Source: DATJZG01 sp035499295
Lineage (GTDB): Bacteria; Myxococcota; Myxococcia; Myxococcales; Anaeromyxobacteraceae
DNA length: 64,000 nucleotides
Assembly: GCA_035499295.1 (NCBI GenBank)
Contig: DATJZG010000156.1
Coordinates: forward strand, 23,988-87,987
Direction of reading: 5' to 3'
Positions within the stretch are counted from its first letter, which is position 1. Every line of letters starts with the position of its first letter. Under the pieces are notes generated by a model that was not told the DNA's origin, searched no databases, and saw only the letters and a list, made by a program, of their open reading frames with translations. Made by a program: the position numbers and the translations under genes. This document shows positions 7,548 through 15,970 of this stretch, piece after piece.

Positions 7548-9314
7548 CTAATCTAGTGGCAGGTTCATCTTCTTGAGAATGGCGGTGTAGCGAGCGTCGC
7601 CGCGCAACCTACCCAGCAGTGGGTCGTATTTGACGTACTGCAGGCCGGCGTCGTGCACGCCCAGCGCGCGCCCGAGCCATTCGAAGGCGCGGTCCATGTT
7701 TCCGCAGAACGCATGGATCTCGGCGATCTGGTAGGTCATGTCGTTGGGCCAAGTGGCGATAATGTGCTCGAGCGCCTGGCGCGACTCCTGAGGGTGACCG
7801 CGGGCGTGCTCCACCAGCGCCGTTCCCATTTCGCGAAAGGCTGGAATACTCGATCGTTGGAAAGCTACCTGAGCTTCGTCCAGGCGGTTTTCGAGCAACA
7901 AGGCGAACCCGAGCGTACGCGCCGCGTGTGCGTGCTCGGGAAATAGATCAAGCGTGTGCTGGGCGGTTGCGCGCCCCTCCTCCAGGTGCCCGCTGCCGAG
8001 ATGGACGAAGGCCAACCTCCAGCGCGCCTCCGAGAGAGGATCCAGCTCGGAAGCCTTGCGCAAGATCGCGATGGATTCTGGGAGGCGGCCGAGCGCCGCG
8101 AACAGAGCGCCCTGGTCGATCATAGGCTCCGCGTTGCCGGGACTGAGCGCGAGAGCCCGGGCAAGGTCTTCCCGCGCGCCCGTCCAATTGTTGGTCTTGT
8201 TGAATCGCAGGAAGCCGCGGGCCGCGTAACCGTCGGGCAGGTCCGGCCCCAAGGCGATCGCCTTGTCCGCGGCTGCGAGAGCGCGCTCTAGGTCATTCTG
8301 GCGGGCGTCGTGGTACCACCCCACCGAATCCGCGGCCCGGAAGATTGCTTTTGCGAGACCCGCCCAGGCGGGCGCGTACTTCGGATCCAACTCGACGGCC
8401 TTGCGAAAGGCCGACACGGCCAGTCCGTAACCTTCCGGCGACCCACGCACAACGAGGTGTCGCGCAAGCAGGACTTGTGCGTACGCCTCGGGGTTGGTGG
8501 CAGGCAGCTCCAACGCCGTTTCTCTGCCGGGGAGGAGCTTCACCTTCAGCGCCGCGACGACCGCCCTCGCGATCTCCTCCTGCACTGCGAAGACGTCGGT
8601 GAGCTCTCGATCGAAGGTCTGACTCCAGAGCCGTTCTCCGTCGACGACCCTGACCACCTCGGCCGTGATCCGCAGCATGTTCCCCGACTGTCGGACGCTC
8701 CCCTCCAGCAGGTGAGCCACGCCCAGCTTCTGAGCTATCTCCGTCGGATCCCCGTTCTTTCCCTTGAAGTAGAAGGATGACGCGCGCCCCGGAACCCGGA
8801 GCCCCTCCACCTTTGAGAGCGCCGTCAGGATCTCCTCCGCGACGCCGTCGGAGAAGTAGTCCTGGTCGTGGTTCGGCGAGACATCCGCGAACGGAAGCAC
8901 GGCGATGGAGGGCCTTCCCCCGGCGCTGTTCGGGCTTGCCGGGGCGTTTCGGGCAGCAGCCGGCCAGACGAAGAAGTAGACGATGCCCGGGGCCGCGGCG
9001 AGGAGGCCGAGTCCCACGAGCAGGATCGCAAGGCGGGGCCCCGTGAGGGAACGATCTGCTTCGGCTTCGTCGAGCGGCGTGCGAACGACCCCCGTGGCGG
9101 TGAGATCGAAGGTCCAGGCGAGCACGGCCGTGACAGGAAACCCGAGACCGAGCACCGCCACCACCGGCTTCAAGGTCCAGTCGGGGAGGTCGAGCGCATG
9201 CATCAGTGGCTCGACGACCTGCAGGACCGCGAACGAGACGATGCCCCAGCCCAGGAGCGCGCGGAAGACACGGCGGCGCCTCAACTCGGCGATCAACTCT
9301 TGAAAACCGCCCAC
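7548..9314 (-). CDS. Membrane-anchored TolB/FlgO-like protein with TPR repeats
   Basis: A 588-residue protein. GTG at 9314 follows GGGAGGAGC. Residues about 1-115 carry three or four membrane segments (for example LLGWGIVSFAVLQVVEPLMH and ILLVGLGLLAAAPGIVYFFV). Residues about 130-270 form the TolB-like N-terminal domain seen in adenylate-cyclase-associated and regulatory TPR proteins (SIAVLPFADVSP, YFSDGVAEEILTALSKV, LLEGSVRQSGNMLRITAEVV). From about 290 to the end are TPR-type helical repeats (AVELDPKYAPAWAGLAKAI, ALALSPGNAEPMIDQGALFA). The family usually serves as a signalling or scaffolding module, often with a protein kinase or a winged-helix domain, neither present here. It is the only intact gene in the tRNA-Phe island, and its codon use is milder in third-position GC than its neighbours. 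Confidence 0.8.
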   Translation of the reverse strand: MGGFQELIAELRRRRVFRALLGWGIVSFAVLQVVEPLMHALDLPDWTLKPVVAVLGLGFPVTAVLAWTFDLTATGVVRTPLDEAEADRSLTGPRLAILLVGLGLLAAAPGIVYFFVWPAAARNAPASPNSAGGRPSIAVLPFADVSPNHDQDYFSDGVAEEILTALSKVEGLRVPGRASSFYFKGKNGDPTEIAQKLGVAHLLEGSVRQSGNMLRITAEVVRVVDGERLWSQTFDRELTDVFAVQEEIARAVVAALKVKLLPGRETALELPATNPEAYAQVLLARHLVVRGSPEGYGLAVSAFRKAVELDPKYAPAWAGLAKAIFRAADSVGWYHDARQNDLERALAAADKAIALGPDLPDGYAARGFLRFNKTNNWTGAREDLARALALSPGNAEPMIDQGALFAALGRLPESIAILRKASELDPLSEARWRLAFVHLGSGHLEEGRATAQHTLDLFPEHAHAARTLGFALLLENRLDEAQVAFQRSSIPAFREMGTALVEHARGHPQESRQALEHIIATWPNDMTYQIAEIHAFCGNMDRAFEWLGRALGVHDAGLQYVKYDPLLGRLRGDARYTAILKKMNLPLD

Positions 9315-9902
9315 GCTCCTCCCTCAGTGGCTCGCGCGCATCATAGCGGCTCGATAACGGTTCCAGCCTCGGAGCGCATGATCCGCCGAGGCGCACGCCT
9401 GCCCCTAGCGGTAGGGGATGCCGACGACGTTCTGCCGCCTCCCCTTTGGATGACTCCAGACCCGTGGCTGAACCGCGAGCCCGCCTTGGATTCTTAGAAG
9501 TGGCCGCCCCGATGAGCCTCCACGTCGGGCTGATCCGATTAGGGAGAGCGCAGACGCCCCTCGTCGATGTCCTTACAGACACAACCGACACGGACTTGAG
9601 CCAGACGCCCTTCTGCCACGTTGCGTACAACGACCAGGCCGCGCGAGCCGTTCGAGAAATCGAGCGCAAGCGTGGCGGCCGCTGAGGCCCACCTGTATCT
9701 GGGTACGAACCACCGCCTGCAGGGCCAGGACCGGCCGCACCGCCCACGTCGGGTGGACCGCCAGCAGGGCCGGCATCTGCTACGCAGCCCTGATCACACA
9801 GGCCGTACCCCCCGGCATCATCTGCTACCGTTCTGCTACCCTCCGACCTTCTTTCTGGGAAACACGACGTGAAGTCGAGGTCTTGCGCGATTAGACATTG
9901 CC
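9315..9902. other. Island interior without a clear gene
   Basis: A 588-bp stretch upstream of the TPR gene, lower in GC. A plus-strand frame ends in AYNDQAARAVREIERKRGGR at 9685, but it has no credible start, so it may be a gene remnant. A 9-bp direct repeat TCTGCTACC lies at 9821-9829 and 9832-9840, close to the right att-like copy. Confidence 0.4.
9821..9840. repeat. Tandem TCTGCTACC repeat near island end
   Basis: Two exact 9-bp copies with an 11-bp period (one helical turn), 63 bp inside the right att-like repeat. Their position and phasing suit accessory (arm-type) recombinase sites, but this is inference. Confidence 0.4.
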
Positions 9903-9939
9903 CTGAAAATCCCCGTGTCGGTGGTTCGATTCCGCCCCC
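9903..9939 (+). repeat. Right att-like repeat (tRNA-Phe 3' half)
   Basis: An exact copy of 7298-7334. It is followed by CGGGCACCA, one base longer than in the intact tRNA, and lacks any 5' tRNA half, so it is not a gene. Confidence 0.85.
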
Positions 9940-9948
9940 CGGGCACCA

Positions 9949-10275
9949 AACTCTGCGTAAACACTGGACTCGGCGATCCGATGGATCCGCAGGGGCCATC
10001 GTTTTCCGCGGGGTCTGTTGCGCCGGTGCCGCAGCTTGCGCCGAGGGCGGTAGCGAGCCGCCGCCGGAGGTCCTCGACGGGTAGTCGTCCGAAGACCCGG
10101 AGCTCCCAGGGCCACCGCCGAGCCCGCCTGCCCCGACTCCTGGTGGGTCGCGGTCGAGCACATTTGCCAGCGAGCCTAGCGGCAGTGGGCGAATCGCCAT
10201 GCCTCCCGCCGGCCCCTGGAGGTCTCCTGCAGCGGCAAGGCGGAAGAGATACAACCGGGCGCGGGAGGTGGTGCC
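9949..10275. other. Intergenic region, no gene seen
   Basis: GC-rich DNA between the right island end and the oxidoreductase. I see only the GGGAGGTGG ribosome site for the next gene at its right edge. Confidence 0.4.
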
Positions 10276-11304
10276 ATGCTCTCAGTGTGGACGACGCGAG
10301 TCGGAGGGCCGGAGGTGCTGGAGGTACGGGAGACGCCCGACCCCGTCCCCGGCCAAGGCCAGGTGCGCGTTCGGGTGCGGGCGGCTGGCCTGAACTTCGC
10401 GGAGGTGATGGCGCGCATGGGGCTCTACCCGGACGCGCCCAAGCTCCCCGCCGTCATGGGCTACGAAGTCTCTGGAGTCGTCGACGCTGTCGGCGACGGG
10501 GTGGTTGCGCCAGCGCTGGGGACCCGAGTCCTGGGCCTCACCCACTTCGGCGGGCACGCCGAGGCGGTGGTGGTCCCCGCCAGGCAGGCGCTGCCCATGC
10601 CCGAAGGCATGACCTTCGAGGAGGCCGCGGCCCTCCCGGTAAACTACGTCACCGCCTACCACATGCTCTTCGAGGTCGGACACCTCCGCGAGGGGCAGTC
10701 GGTCCTGGTCCACATGGCGGCAGGTGGCGTCGGCATCGCGGCCCTTCAGCTCGCGCGCTCGGTGCCGGGCGTCACGATCTTCGGCACCGCTTCCGCGGCC
10801 AAGCACGGGGTGATCCGCAGCGAAGGATGCCACCATCCCATCGACTACAGGACCGTTGACTATGCCGCCGAAGTGTCGCGCCTCACCGGCGGCAAGGGGG
10901 TGAACCTGGTGCTCGACCCCCTCGGCGGGACTGACTGGAGGAAGGGCTACCGGCTGCTGCGGCCTTCCGGGATGCTCGTCATGTTCGGCTTCGCCAACAT
11001 CGTCCACGGCGAGCGACGCAATTTGCTGCGTGTAATCTCGCAGGGGCTTCGGATCCCCCGCTTCTCGCCACTCGCGCTCATGAATGACAACCGCGCCGTC
11101 GCAGGCGTCAACATCGGGCACCTGTGGGGGGAGGAGGCGTTGATGACGCGGGAGATTCGGGACTTGCTCGAGCTCTACCGCAAGGGCGTGGTGAAGCCGC
11201 TCGTCGACTCGACGTTCCCGTTCCAACGGGCCGCCGATGCCCACCGCCGCATCGTTGAAAGAAAGAACATCGGCAAAGTGGTACTCGTGCCCGAGACGCC
11301 TTGA
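10276..11304 (+). CDS. Zinc-independent MDR oxidoreductase (quinone oxidoreductase / VAT-1-like)
   Basis: A 342-residue medium-chain dehydrogenase/reductase. It begins MLSVWTTRVGGPEVLEVRE, has the family NFAEVMARMGLYP and PAVMGYEVSGVVDAVGDGV blocks (residues about 45-75), the domain linker EEAAALPVNYVTAYHML (about 116-132) and an NADP-binding GG-x-G-x-A core, VHMAAGGVGIAALQLA (about 148). The structural and catalytic zinc ligands of alcohol dehydrogenases are absent, fitting the quinone reductase/VAT-1 branch that reduces quinones or enones with NADPH. ATG follows GGGAGGTGG with good spacing. The substrate cannot be deduced. It lies alone just right of the island. Confidence 0.87.
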   Translation: MLSVWTTRVGGPEVLEVRETPDPVPGQGQVRVRVRAAGLNFAEVMARMGLYPDAPKLPAVMGYEVSGVVDAVGDGVVAPALGTRVLGLTHFGGHAEAVVVPARQALPMPEGMTFEEAAALPVNYVTAYHMLFEVGHLREGQSVLVHMAAGGVGIAALQLARSVPGVTIFGTASAAKHGVIRSEGCHHPIDYRTVDYAAEVSRLTGGKGVNLVLDPLGGTDWRKGYRLLRPSGMLVMFGFANIVHGERRNLLRVISQGLRIPRFSPLALMNDNRAVAGVNIGHLWGEEALMTREIRDLLELYRKGVVKPLVDSTFPFQRAADAHRRIVERKNIGKVVLVPETP

Positions 11305-11522
11305 GGTCTCGCCCCCGAGCCACTCGTGGCATGAGCCCTTCCTGGCTGGCCAAGGACAGCGAGAGACGCTCAGTCGAGTTCGCCAACCCCGCCGAATGGC
11401 GTCCAGGAGCAGCCGTCATGCCGGCAGCGCAAGCCGCCCTCCAGCCGACCTGGAGGAAGGGGAGTCCCGTTCGGCTAGGGGCCTGGTCCCGCGTCGGCGC
11501 CGGCTGCGCGCCCGCTCTGCGG

Positions 11523-13694
11523 TCACCCGCCGCGTCGTCGACCGCCGGCGCTCTCAGGCGGCGAGTCGACGGTCACCTCCACGGCGAAATCGGCAGTGCC
11601 ACAGAGGTCGTCCACCCGGGCATCGTCGGTAAGGTCGTTCACGCTCGCGCCCGCGTGTGCGCCCGCAACGCCCAGCGCCGCGTCTGGGCGGCCGTGCCCC
11701 CAGCCGTGCGGCAGGCTCACTACCCCGCGCGCCATCTCGTGCGTGACCGCGATCGGGACTCGGACGGCGCCGACTCGCGACGTGACCAGGGCCTCGTCCC
11801 CGTGCTCTAGACCGCGCGCTTCCGCGTCCTGGGGGTTCACGAGGAGCGTGCAGGCGGCAGCCCCCTTCACCAACCGCGCGCTGTTGTGCATCCACGAATT
11901 GTTGCCCCGGAGCTGTCGGCGGCCGATCAATAGCAGGCTGCCGACCGGAGGGGCGGGCTCGTCGAGGGCCTGCTCCAGCCTTCCGAGGTCGCGCTCGAAG
12001 CGATCGGGGACGAGCCGGACCAGGCGCCCTGAAGTGAAGAGTCGGCCGGGCAGACGCACCTCGAGCGGGCCCAGGTCGACGCCGTGCGGGCGGCGAGCCA
12101 GCGCCGCGAGCGAGAGCCGGTGGGGGCCGAGCCGGAGCAGGAGGTCGAGGAGCCGTCTCGGCCCGAGCGCGCGGGCCACCCCGAGAGCGACGCCCACGCT
12201 CGTTCGCCGGTTGCCGCCGCCCCGCCGGCGCAGCTCTGCGGCGAGGTCCGTGAGAACCTCCCAGTCCCCGCGGACGCCAGAAGGAGCGTCGACCAGGGCG
12301 GGAACGTGGCGCGCGACGTTGCGCACCGCGAACGAGTAGAGAGCGAGGTCGTAGTGCTCCCGCTCGAAGCCGAAGGCGACCGGAAGGAGGAGGTGCGCCT
12401 GGCGGGTGGTCTCGTTTCGGTAGAGGTCGATGGAGACCATGTATTCAAGCCGTGCGAGCGCGCGCTCCAGCCTCCCGCCGTTCGGCGTCGAGAGGACCGG
12501 GTTGCCGGCGAAGGTGACGAGTGCGCGAATGCGCCCCTCGCCCTCCGTCTCGATCTCCTCTGCCAAGGTGGCAGCGGGCAACTCCCCGCCAAACTCCGGC
12601 AGGCCCCGAACACGGGTGCGGTAGCGGTCGAAGCCTCCGCGGCTCCCCAGCCGGTCGAGGAGCGCCACCAGGTCCGCGGCCGGGGTCGTGAACATGGCCC
12701 CGCCCGCCCGGTCGAGGTTTCCGGTGACGAGGTTCAGTGCCAGCACCAGCCAGGACGCGAGGCCGCCGAAGACCTGCGTCGAGATCCCCACGCGCCCGTA
12801 GCAGACCGCAGAGGGAGCCGCCGCGAACTCGCGAGCGAGCTCGCGGATGAGGTCGGCGTGGACCCCGGCGCGGCCGGCGACGCGCTCCGGGGGGAAGCGG
12901 TGAACGATCGCCTCCAAGCTGTCGAGCCCGACGGTGAAGTCGGCGAGACGCCCTGGACGCGCGAGTCCCTCCGAGAAGATCACGTGCAGCATGCCGAGAA
13001 GGAGCGGGGCGTCCCCGCCCGGTCGAATGGGGACGTGGCGGTCTGCGAACCGGGCGGTCTCGGACCGCCGGGGGTCGACGACCACGACCCGACCGCCCCG
13101 TGCTCGGAGTTGCTCGAGGCGGGTGGCGATGCCCGGCGCGGTCATCAGGCTGCCGTTCGAGACGAGCGGGTTCGCTCCCAGGACGAGGAAGAACGCCGTC
13201 CGGTCCACGTCCGGCACCGGGACGAGCAGGGCGTGGCCGAACATCTCCAGCGCGGCGAGCATCTGCGGCAGTTGGTCGACCGAGGTGGCGGAGAACCGGG
13301 AGCGGCTGCCCAGTGCACGGGAGAAAAACGCCGTCCCGAGCGTCGCCCCGTAGCCATGGACGGTCGGATTGCCCAGGTAGAGCGCGACCGAGTGGCGACC
13401 GTGCCGGCGCTGGATCTCGGCGAGGCGGCTCCCCGCCTCGCGGAGTGCCTCCTTCCACGAGACGGGCGTCCATCCGCTCTCCGAGCGGCGAAGCGGCTCG
13501 CGGACGCGATCGGGGTCCGACATCACATCGGGGATGGCCGCTGCCTTGGGGCAGACGTGTCCTCGGCTGAAGGGGTCGTCGGAGTCACCGCGAACCCGCA
13601 CCACCCGCTCGCCCTCGAGGTCGACGGCGAGACCGCAGGCCGCCTCGCACAGCATGCAGGTGTGAAGCCGCGTCGTCGTCGCAGGCGACCCCAT
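11523..13694 (-). CDS. Molybdopterin-dependent oxidoreductase (DMSO-reductase superfamily)
   Basis: A 723-residue enzyme. Near the N-terminus is C-x2-C-x3-C (CMLCEAACG) followed about 27 residues on by GHVCPKA, the [4Fe-4S] site of this superfamily. Then come GWTPVSWKEAL, the molybdopterin domain segments VLGANPLVSNGSL and VVDPRRSETARFAD (about 205-225), and a C-terminal molydopterin-dinucleotide-binding domain with LRGNNSWMHN and LVNPQDAEARGLEHGDEALV. No Tat signal is seen, so it is probably cytoplasmic. I chose ATG 13694 because GGAG lies 7 bases upstream; a GTG at 13715 would add 7 residues but its GGGAG sits too close. The substrate is unknown. No partner electron-transfer subunit or cofactor gene is adjacent. 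Confidence 0.88.
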   Translation of the reverse strand: MGSPATTTRLHTCMLCEAACGLAVDLEGERVVRVRGDSDDPFSRGHVCPKAAAIPDVMSDPDRVREPLRRSESGWTPVSWKEALREAGSRLAEIQRRHGRHSVALYLGNPTVHGYGATLGTAFFSRALGSRSRFSATSVDQLPQMLAALEMFGHALLVPVPDVDRTAFFLVLGANPLVSNGSLMTAPGIATRLEQLRARGGRVVVVDPRRSETARFADRHVPIRPGGDAPLLLGMLHVIFSEGLARPGRLADFTVGLDSLEAIVHRFPPERVAGRAGVHADLIRELAREFAAAPSAVCYGRVGISTQVFGGLASWLVLALNLVTGNLDRAGGAMFTTPAADLVALLDRLGSRGGFDRYRTRVRGLPEFGGELPAATLAEEIETEGEGRIRALVTFAGNPVLSTPNGGRLERALARLEYMVSIDLYRNETTRQAHLLLPVAFGFEREHYDLALYSFAVRNVARHVPALVDAPSGVRGDWEVLTDLAAELRRRGGGNRRTSVGVALGVARALGPRRLLDLLLRLGPHRLSLAALARRPHGVDLGPLEVRLPGRLFTSGRLVRLVPDRFERDLGRLEQALDEPAPPVGSLLLIGRRQLRGNNSWMHNSARLVKGAAACTLLVNPQDAEARGLEHGDEALVTSRVGAVRVPIAVTHEMARGVVSLPHGWGHGRPDAALGVAGAHAGASVNDLTDDARVDDLCGTADFAVEVTVDSPPESAGGRRRGG

Positions 13695-14045
13695 CCGCGG
13701 GCTCCGGAAAGTCACGCTCCCTGTCCGCTCGGTGCCGGTCGACGAGGTCGCCGGCAGCCGTCACTCGCGCGCACGGCGAGCATCCTGCTCCGCCTCGCTC
13801 GTTTCCAGAGGGATCTTGGGGACGTGCGAGGCGGGAGGTAAATGCCGAGCTAGGTAGGGCGCATGACCGCCTGGATAATCCGAGGGAGTGGGCCACCTCC
13901 AAGCCGGATCTCTTCGGACCCCGTCGGGTTGCGTAGCTCCCCCATCGGGCTCGAGTGCTCCCCCTCCGCGCGGGCAGCGGCCTCGCCTCCCGGAGCTGGC
14001 GGGGGGACTTCCCCGCCTCCCGGCCGGCCCCAGGCGCGGCAGGAT
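13695..14045. other. Intergenic region, no gene seen
   Basis: About 350 bp between the molybdenum enzyme start and the end of the thioesterase gene. It holds the enzyme's upstream region; I see no further gene or strong signal. Confidence 0.4.
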
Positions 14046-14519
14046 TCAGCGCCCCGGGGACTGGCGCCAGCCCTCCGGGACCTCGACGGCAAGCACCTCG
14101 GCCTTGGCGCAATCGCGCCCGCCCGACCGGACGGTGCAGTCCACGACGCGCTTGCGCCCGCTTACCTCGCGGACGCGCGCTCGCAGCTCGACCGGCTGGT
14201 GAATGGGCGTCGGAGCCAGGTAGTCGACGCGGAGCGCTGCGGTGACGGCCCAGCGGAACGGGACGGCGCCGAGCTCCTCGCCGGCCACGCGGTAGGAGTC
14301 CGCGATGGCGGTGCAGACGGCATGACAGTCGATGACGGTAGCGAGGATCCCCCCGTTCAGGACGTGCGTCGGACCCGCCATGTGCTCCCGGCGCGGCTGG
14401 AAGCGGCACACGGCCTCCTCGCCATCCCAGTAGCTCTTGATCTGCAAGCCGAGCGGGTTGAGCGGCCCGCAGCCGAAGCAGTGGTTATCGGGAATGCAGT
14501 CCTGGATCGCTTTCGCCAA
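14046..14519 (-). CDS. Hotdog-fold thioesterase, PaaI-like
   Basis: A 157-residue single hotdog domain. The N-terminus IPDNHCFGCGPLNPLGLQIK and the helix motif HVLNGGILATVIDCHAV (residues about 52-68) match acyl-CoA thioesterases of the PaaI/4HBT group, in which the segment after the Asn-Gly-Gly forms the active site. A CFGCG motif at the start is common in this subgroup. The C-terminal strands include RKRVVDCTVRSGG. It starts at TTG 14519, supported by GAGGAGG 7 bases upstream, with no better ATG. It would hydrolyse acyl-CoA thioesters in the cytoplasm; the acyl group is unknown. It stands apart from the oxygenase-like gene by about 150 bp, same strand, so they may share a transcript. Confidence 0.8.
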   Translation of the reverse strand: MAKAIQDCIPDNHCFGCGPLNPLGLQIKSYWDGEEAVCRFQPRREHMAGPTHVLNGGILATVIDCHAVCTAIADSYRVAGEELGAVPFRWAVTAALRVDYLAPTPIHQPVELRARVREVSGRKRVVDCTVRSGGRDCAKAEVLAVEVPEGWRQSPGR

Positions 14520-14668
14520 GGGTGCCTCCTCAGTGCGTCGAAGTCCCTAACGAGCCGGTCGGTGCCCTGCACCCCCTCTCCGAGCATCGGCGCTCCATGG
14601 GGAAGTCAGGGTCCCCGCGTCTCTCGGCGAAGGACTCCCCGGGCCGAGCTCGACCGGTGCATCGGCGT

Positions 14669-15571
14669 TCAGCGGGCGGCAGTCGCGAGAGAGGTTCCGC
14701 GCTCGTACTCGAGGCAGGTCGTCTCCGGCAACAGCGAGAGATCGGTGACGCGCAAGAAGTCGCGAAGTGTTGTCCCGGTGCACTGGGAATCGATGTTGGC
14801 GGCTCCCCGGCGCGCCCCCACGTCGTCGGCGTGGACGGTGCGCTGGTCGATGCTGAACCGCGTACGGCCAGACCGATTGGGTACCGAGGAGCGCAACTGG
14901 GCTCCGGAAAATACGATCACGCCTCCCACCGTTGACAGCAGGCGGATTTGCGGATCGAGGTCGATGGGCTCCTCGGGGCGGGGCTGCCTGCGGGTATCGG
15001 CTTTGATGTGCTTCGCCGCCTCCCGTCGACTGGTGCGATTCCACTCTCGGTAATTGTAGTCGCGTGACCCGTTCTTCACGGGGGCATCGAAATAGCGAGG
15101 GTGAAACGCCATGCAGTTGTCCGCGCGCACCTCGTAGATCGGGATCCACCAGTTGAGCTGGCACATGGGGGCCGAGTACCAGGTGTCCCGGTGCGGGTGG
15201 AAGGCGTAGGCGATGCCGGAGGTGAGGTAGTCATCGCTCGTCGAGGTGCGCATTCGCGGCACATCGAAGTGAGTGACCTCGGGATCGCATCCGAGCTCCC
15301 GCAGGAGGGCTTGGATGCACTCCTTCGAGCGAGGGTGGTGGATGAAGCGCGGCTTCAGGTCCGCGAGGAGCGCGGCGTACTGCTCCACCGGAAACGAGTA
15401 CTGAGCCGTCTCGGGGTCGTGCCCCCCGAAGGCCTCCCCGATCAGCCCGCGCGCGAACTCAACCAGGGCGAGGGAGCCGGGGACCAGGGCGTAGACGAAG
15501 AGATCGCCCGCGTAGAGCCGCTGTCTTCGTGCGTCGTCGTCCAGCTTCGACTCGTAGTGGATGGCGGTCAT
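14669..15571 (-). CDS. 2-oxoglutarate/Fe(II) oxygenase-like protein, distal His replaced
   Basis: A 300-residue protein starting at ATG 15571 (MTAIHYESKLDDDARRQRLY). The cupin-like core shows HPHRDTWYSAP, giving the H-x-D pair at residues 127 and 129, and SGRTRFSID with the Arg that normally binds 2-oxoglutarate (238). Where relatives have the third iron ligand (pattern G-A-x-L-H-x-x-x-P-N), this protein reads GAQLRSSVPN, with Arg227 (codon CGC) in place of His. It is either inactive, a non-iron relative, or carries a point change. Residues 134-165 (CQLNWWIPIYEV and CMAFHPRYFD) resemble phytanoyl-CoA dioxygenase-like enzymes. The open frame extends upstream but without family-like sequence. 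No substrate is predicted. Confidence 0.7.
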   Translation of the reverse strand: MTAIHYESKLDDDARRQRLYAGDLFVYALVPGSLALVEFARGLIGEAFGGHDPETAQYSFPVEQYAALLADLKPRFIHHPRSKECIQALLRELGCDPEVTHFDVPRMRTSTSDDYLTSGIAYAFHPHRDTWYSAPMCQLNWWIPIYEVRADNCMAFHPRYFDAPVKNGSRDYNYREWNRTSRREAAKHIKADTRRQPRPEEPIDLDPQIRLLSTVGGVIVFSGAQLRSSVPNRSGRTRFSIDQRTVHADDVGARRGAANIDSQCTGTTLRDFLRVTDLSLLPETTCLEYERGTSLATAAR

Positions 15572-15773
15572 TCGAATCGCGCGCCCCTGCGAAGGGCTTC
15601 CGGCATCGGACTCCGAGTCCCGGATTGGAAGAGTTTGCACACCGGGTGAGCATTGACAACAGGACCCGTGCGAAGCGCTCGCAGTCTCGGCGCCGCGCGG
15701 ATCCTGTGCCGATCGGATCCATACGGCCGTGGCCGGCTGCGAGAGCGACCCGCCCCCATCCGTGGTTCCCCGG

Positions 15774-15788
15774 GTCACCCGAGGTGAC
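15774..15788. promoter_or_regulatory. GTCACC-N3-GGTGAC dyad
   Basis: A perfect 6-bp inverted repeat with a 3-bp spacer in the space between the oxygenase-like gene and the zincin gene. It is a candidate operator; the regulator is unknown. Confidence 0.35.
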
Positions 15789-15808
15789 GAGAGGGGGCAG
15801 CGGCCGGT

Positions 15809-15835
15809 CCCGGGCTGACCTTCTTTGTCAGCCCG
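15809..15835. terminator. 10-bp perfect hairpin without U-run
   Basis: CCGGGCTGAC and GTCAGCCCGG flank a 7-nt loop CTTCTTT. The stem is terminator-strength but no T-run follows, and it sits between divergent genes, so it may act in the 5' leader of either transcript instead. Confidence 0.35.
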
Positions 15836-15970
15836 GCTCGGCGAAGGCGCGTCGCGCCGGGCCTCTCCGCGCTCGGCCCGCCGGCACCGCAGTTGCTTGT
15901 CTTCCCTGGAGGGAACGAGGGGCAGGTCGCGTTCGCCTCACGGGCGCTGGCGCTCGCGCGACCCAGGACG

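Larger units (their letters stand above)
7298..9948. mobile_element. Decayed island integrated at tRNA-Phe
   Basis: The segment is bounded by direct repeats: 37 bp of tRNA-Phe (7298-7334) recur exactly at 9903-9939, each followed by GGCACCA with one extra base on the right. The left copy completes the functional tRNA, the usual result of tyrosine-recombinase integration starting in the anticodon loop. The interior holds an IS21 istB fragment, one TPR/TolB-like gene with less biased codon use, and about 590 bp of untidy DNA. No integrase is readable, so this is a relic or was mobilised in trans. Confidence 0.65.
15572..15970. other. Divergent intergenic region with two hairpins
   Basis: About 400 bp between two divergent genes. 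It carries a 6-bp dyad at 15774-15788 and a perfect 10-bp hairpin at 15809-15835; nothing else is recognisable. A TTG at 15893 could extend the zincin gene into it. Confidence 0.4.

Noticed and set aside
9903..9948. A second tRNA-Phe gene
   Set aside because: Only the 3' half is present and the acceptor part has one extra base; it is an attachment-site copy.
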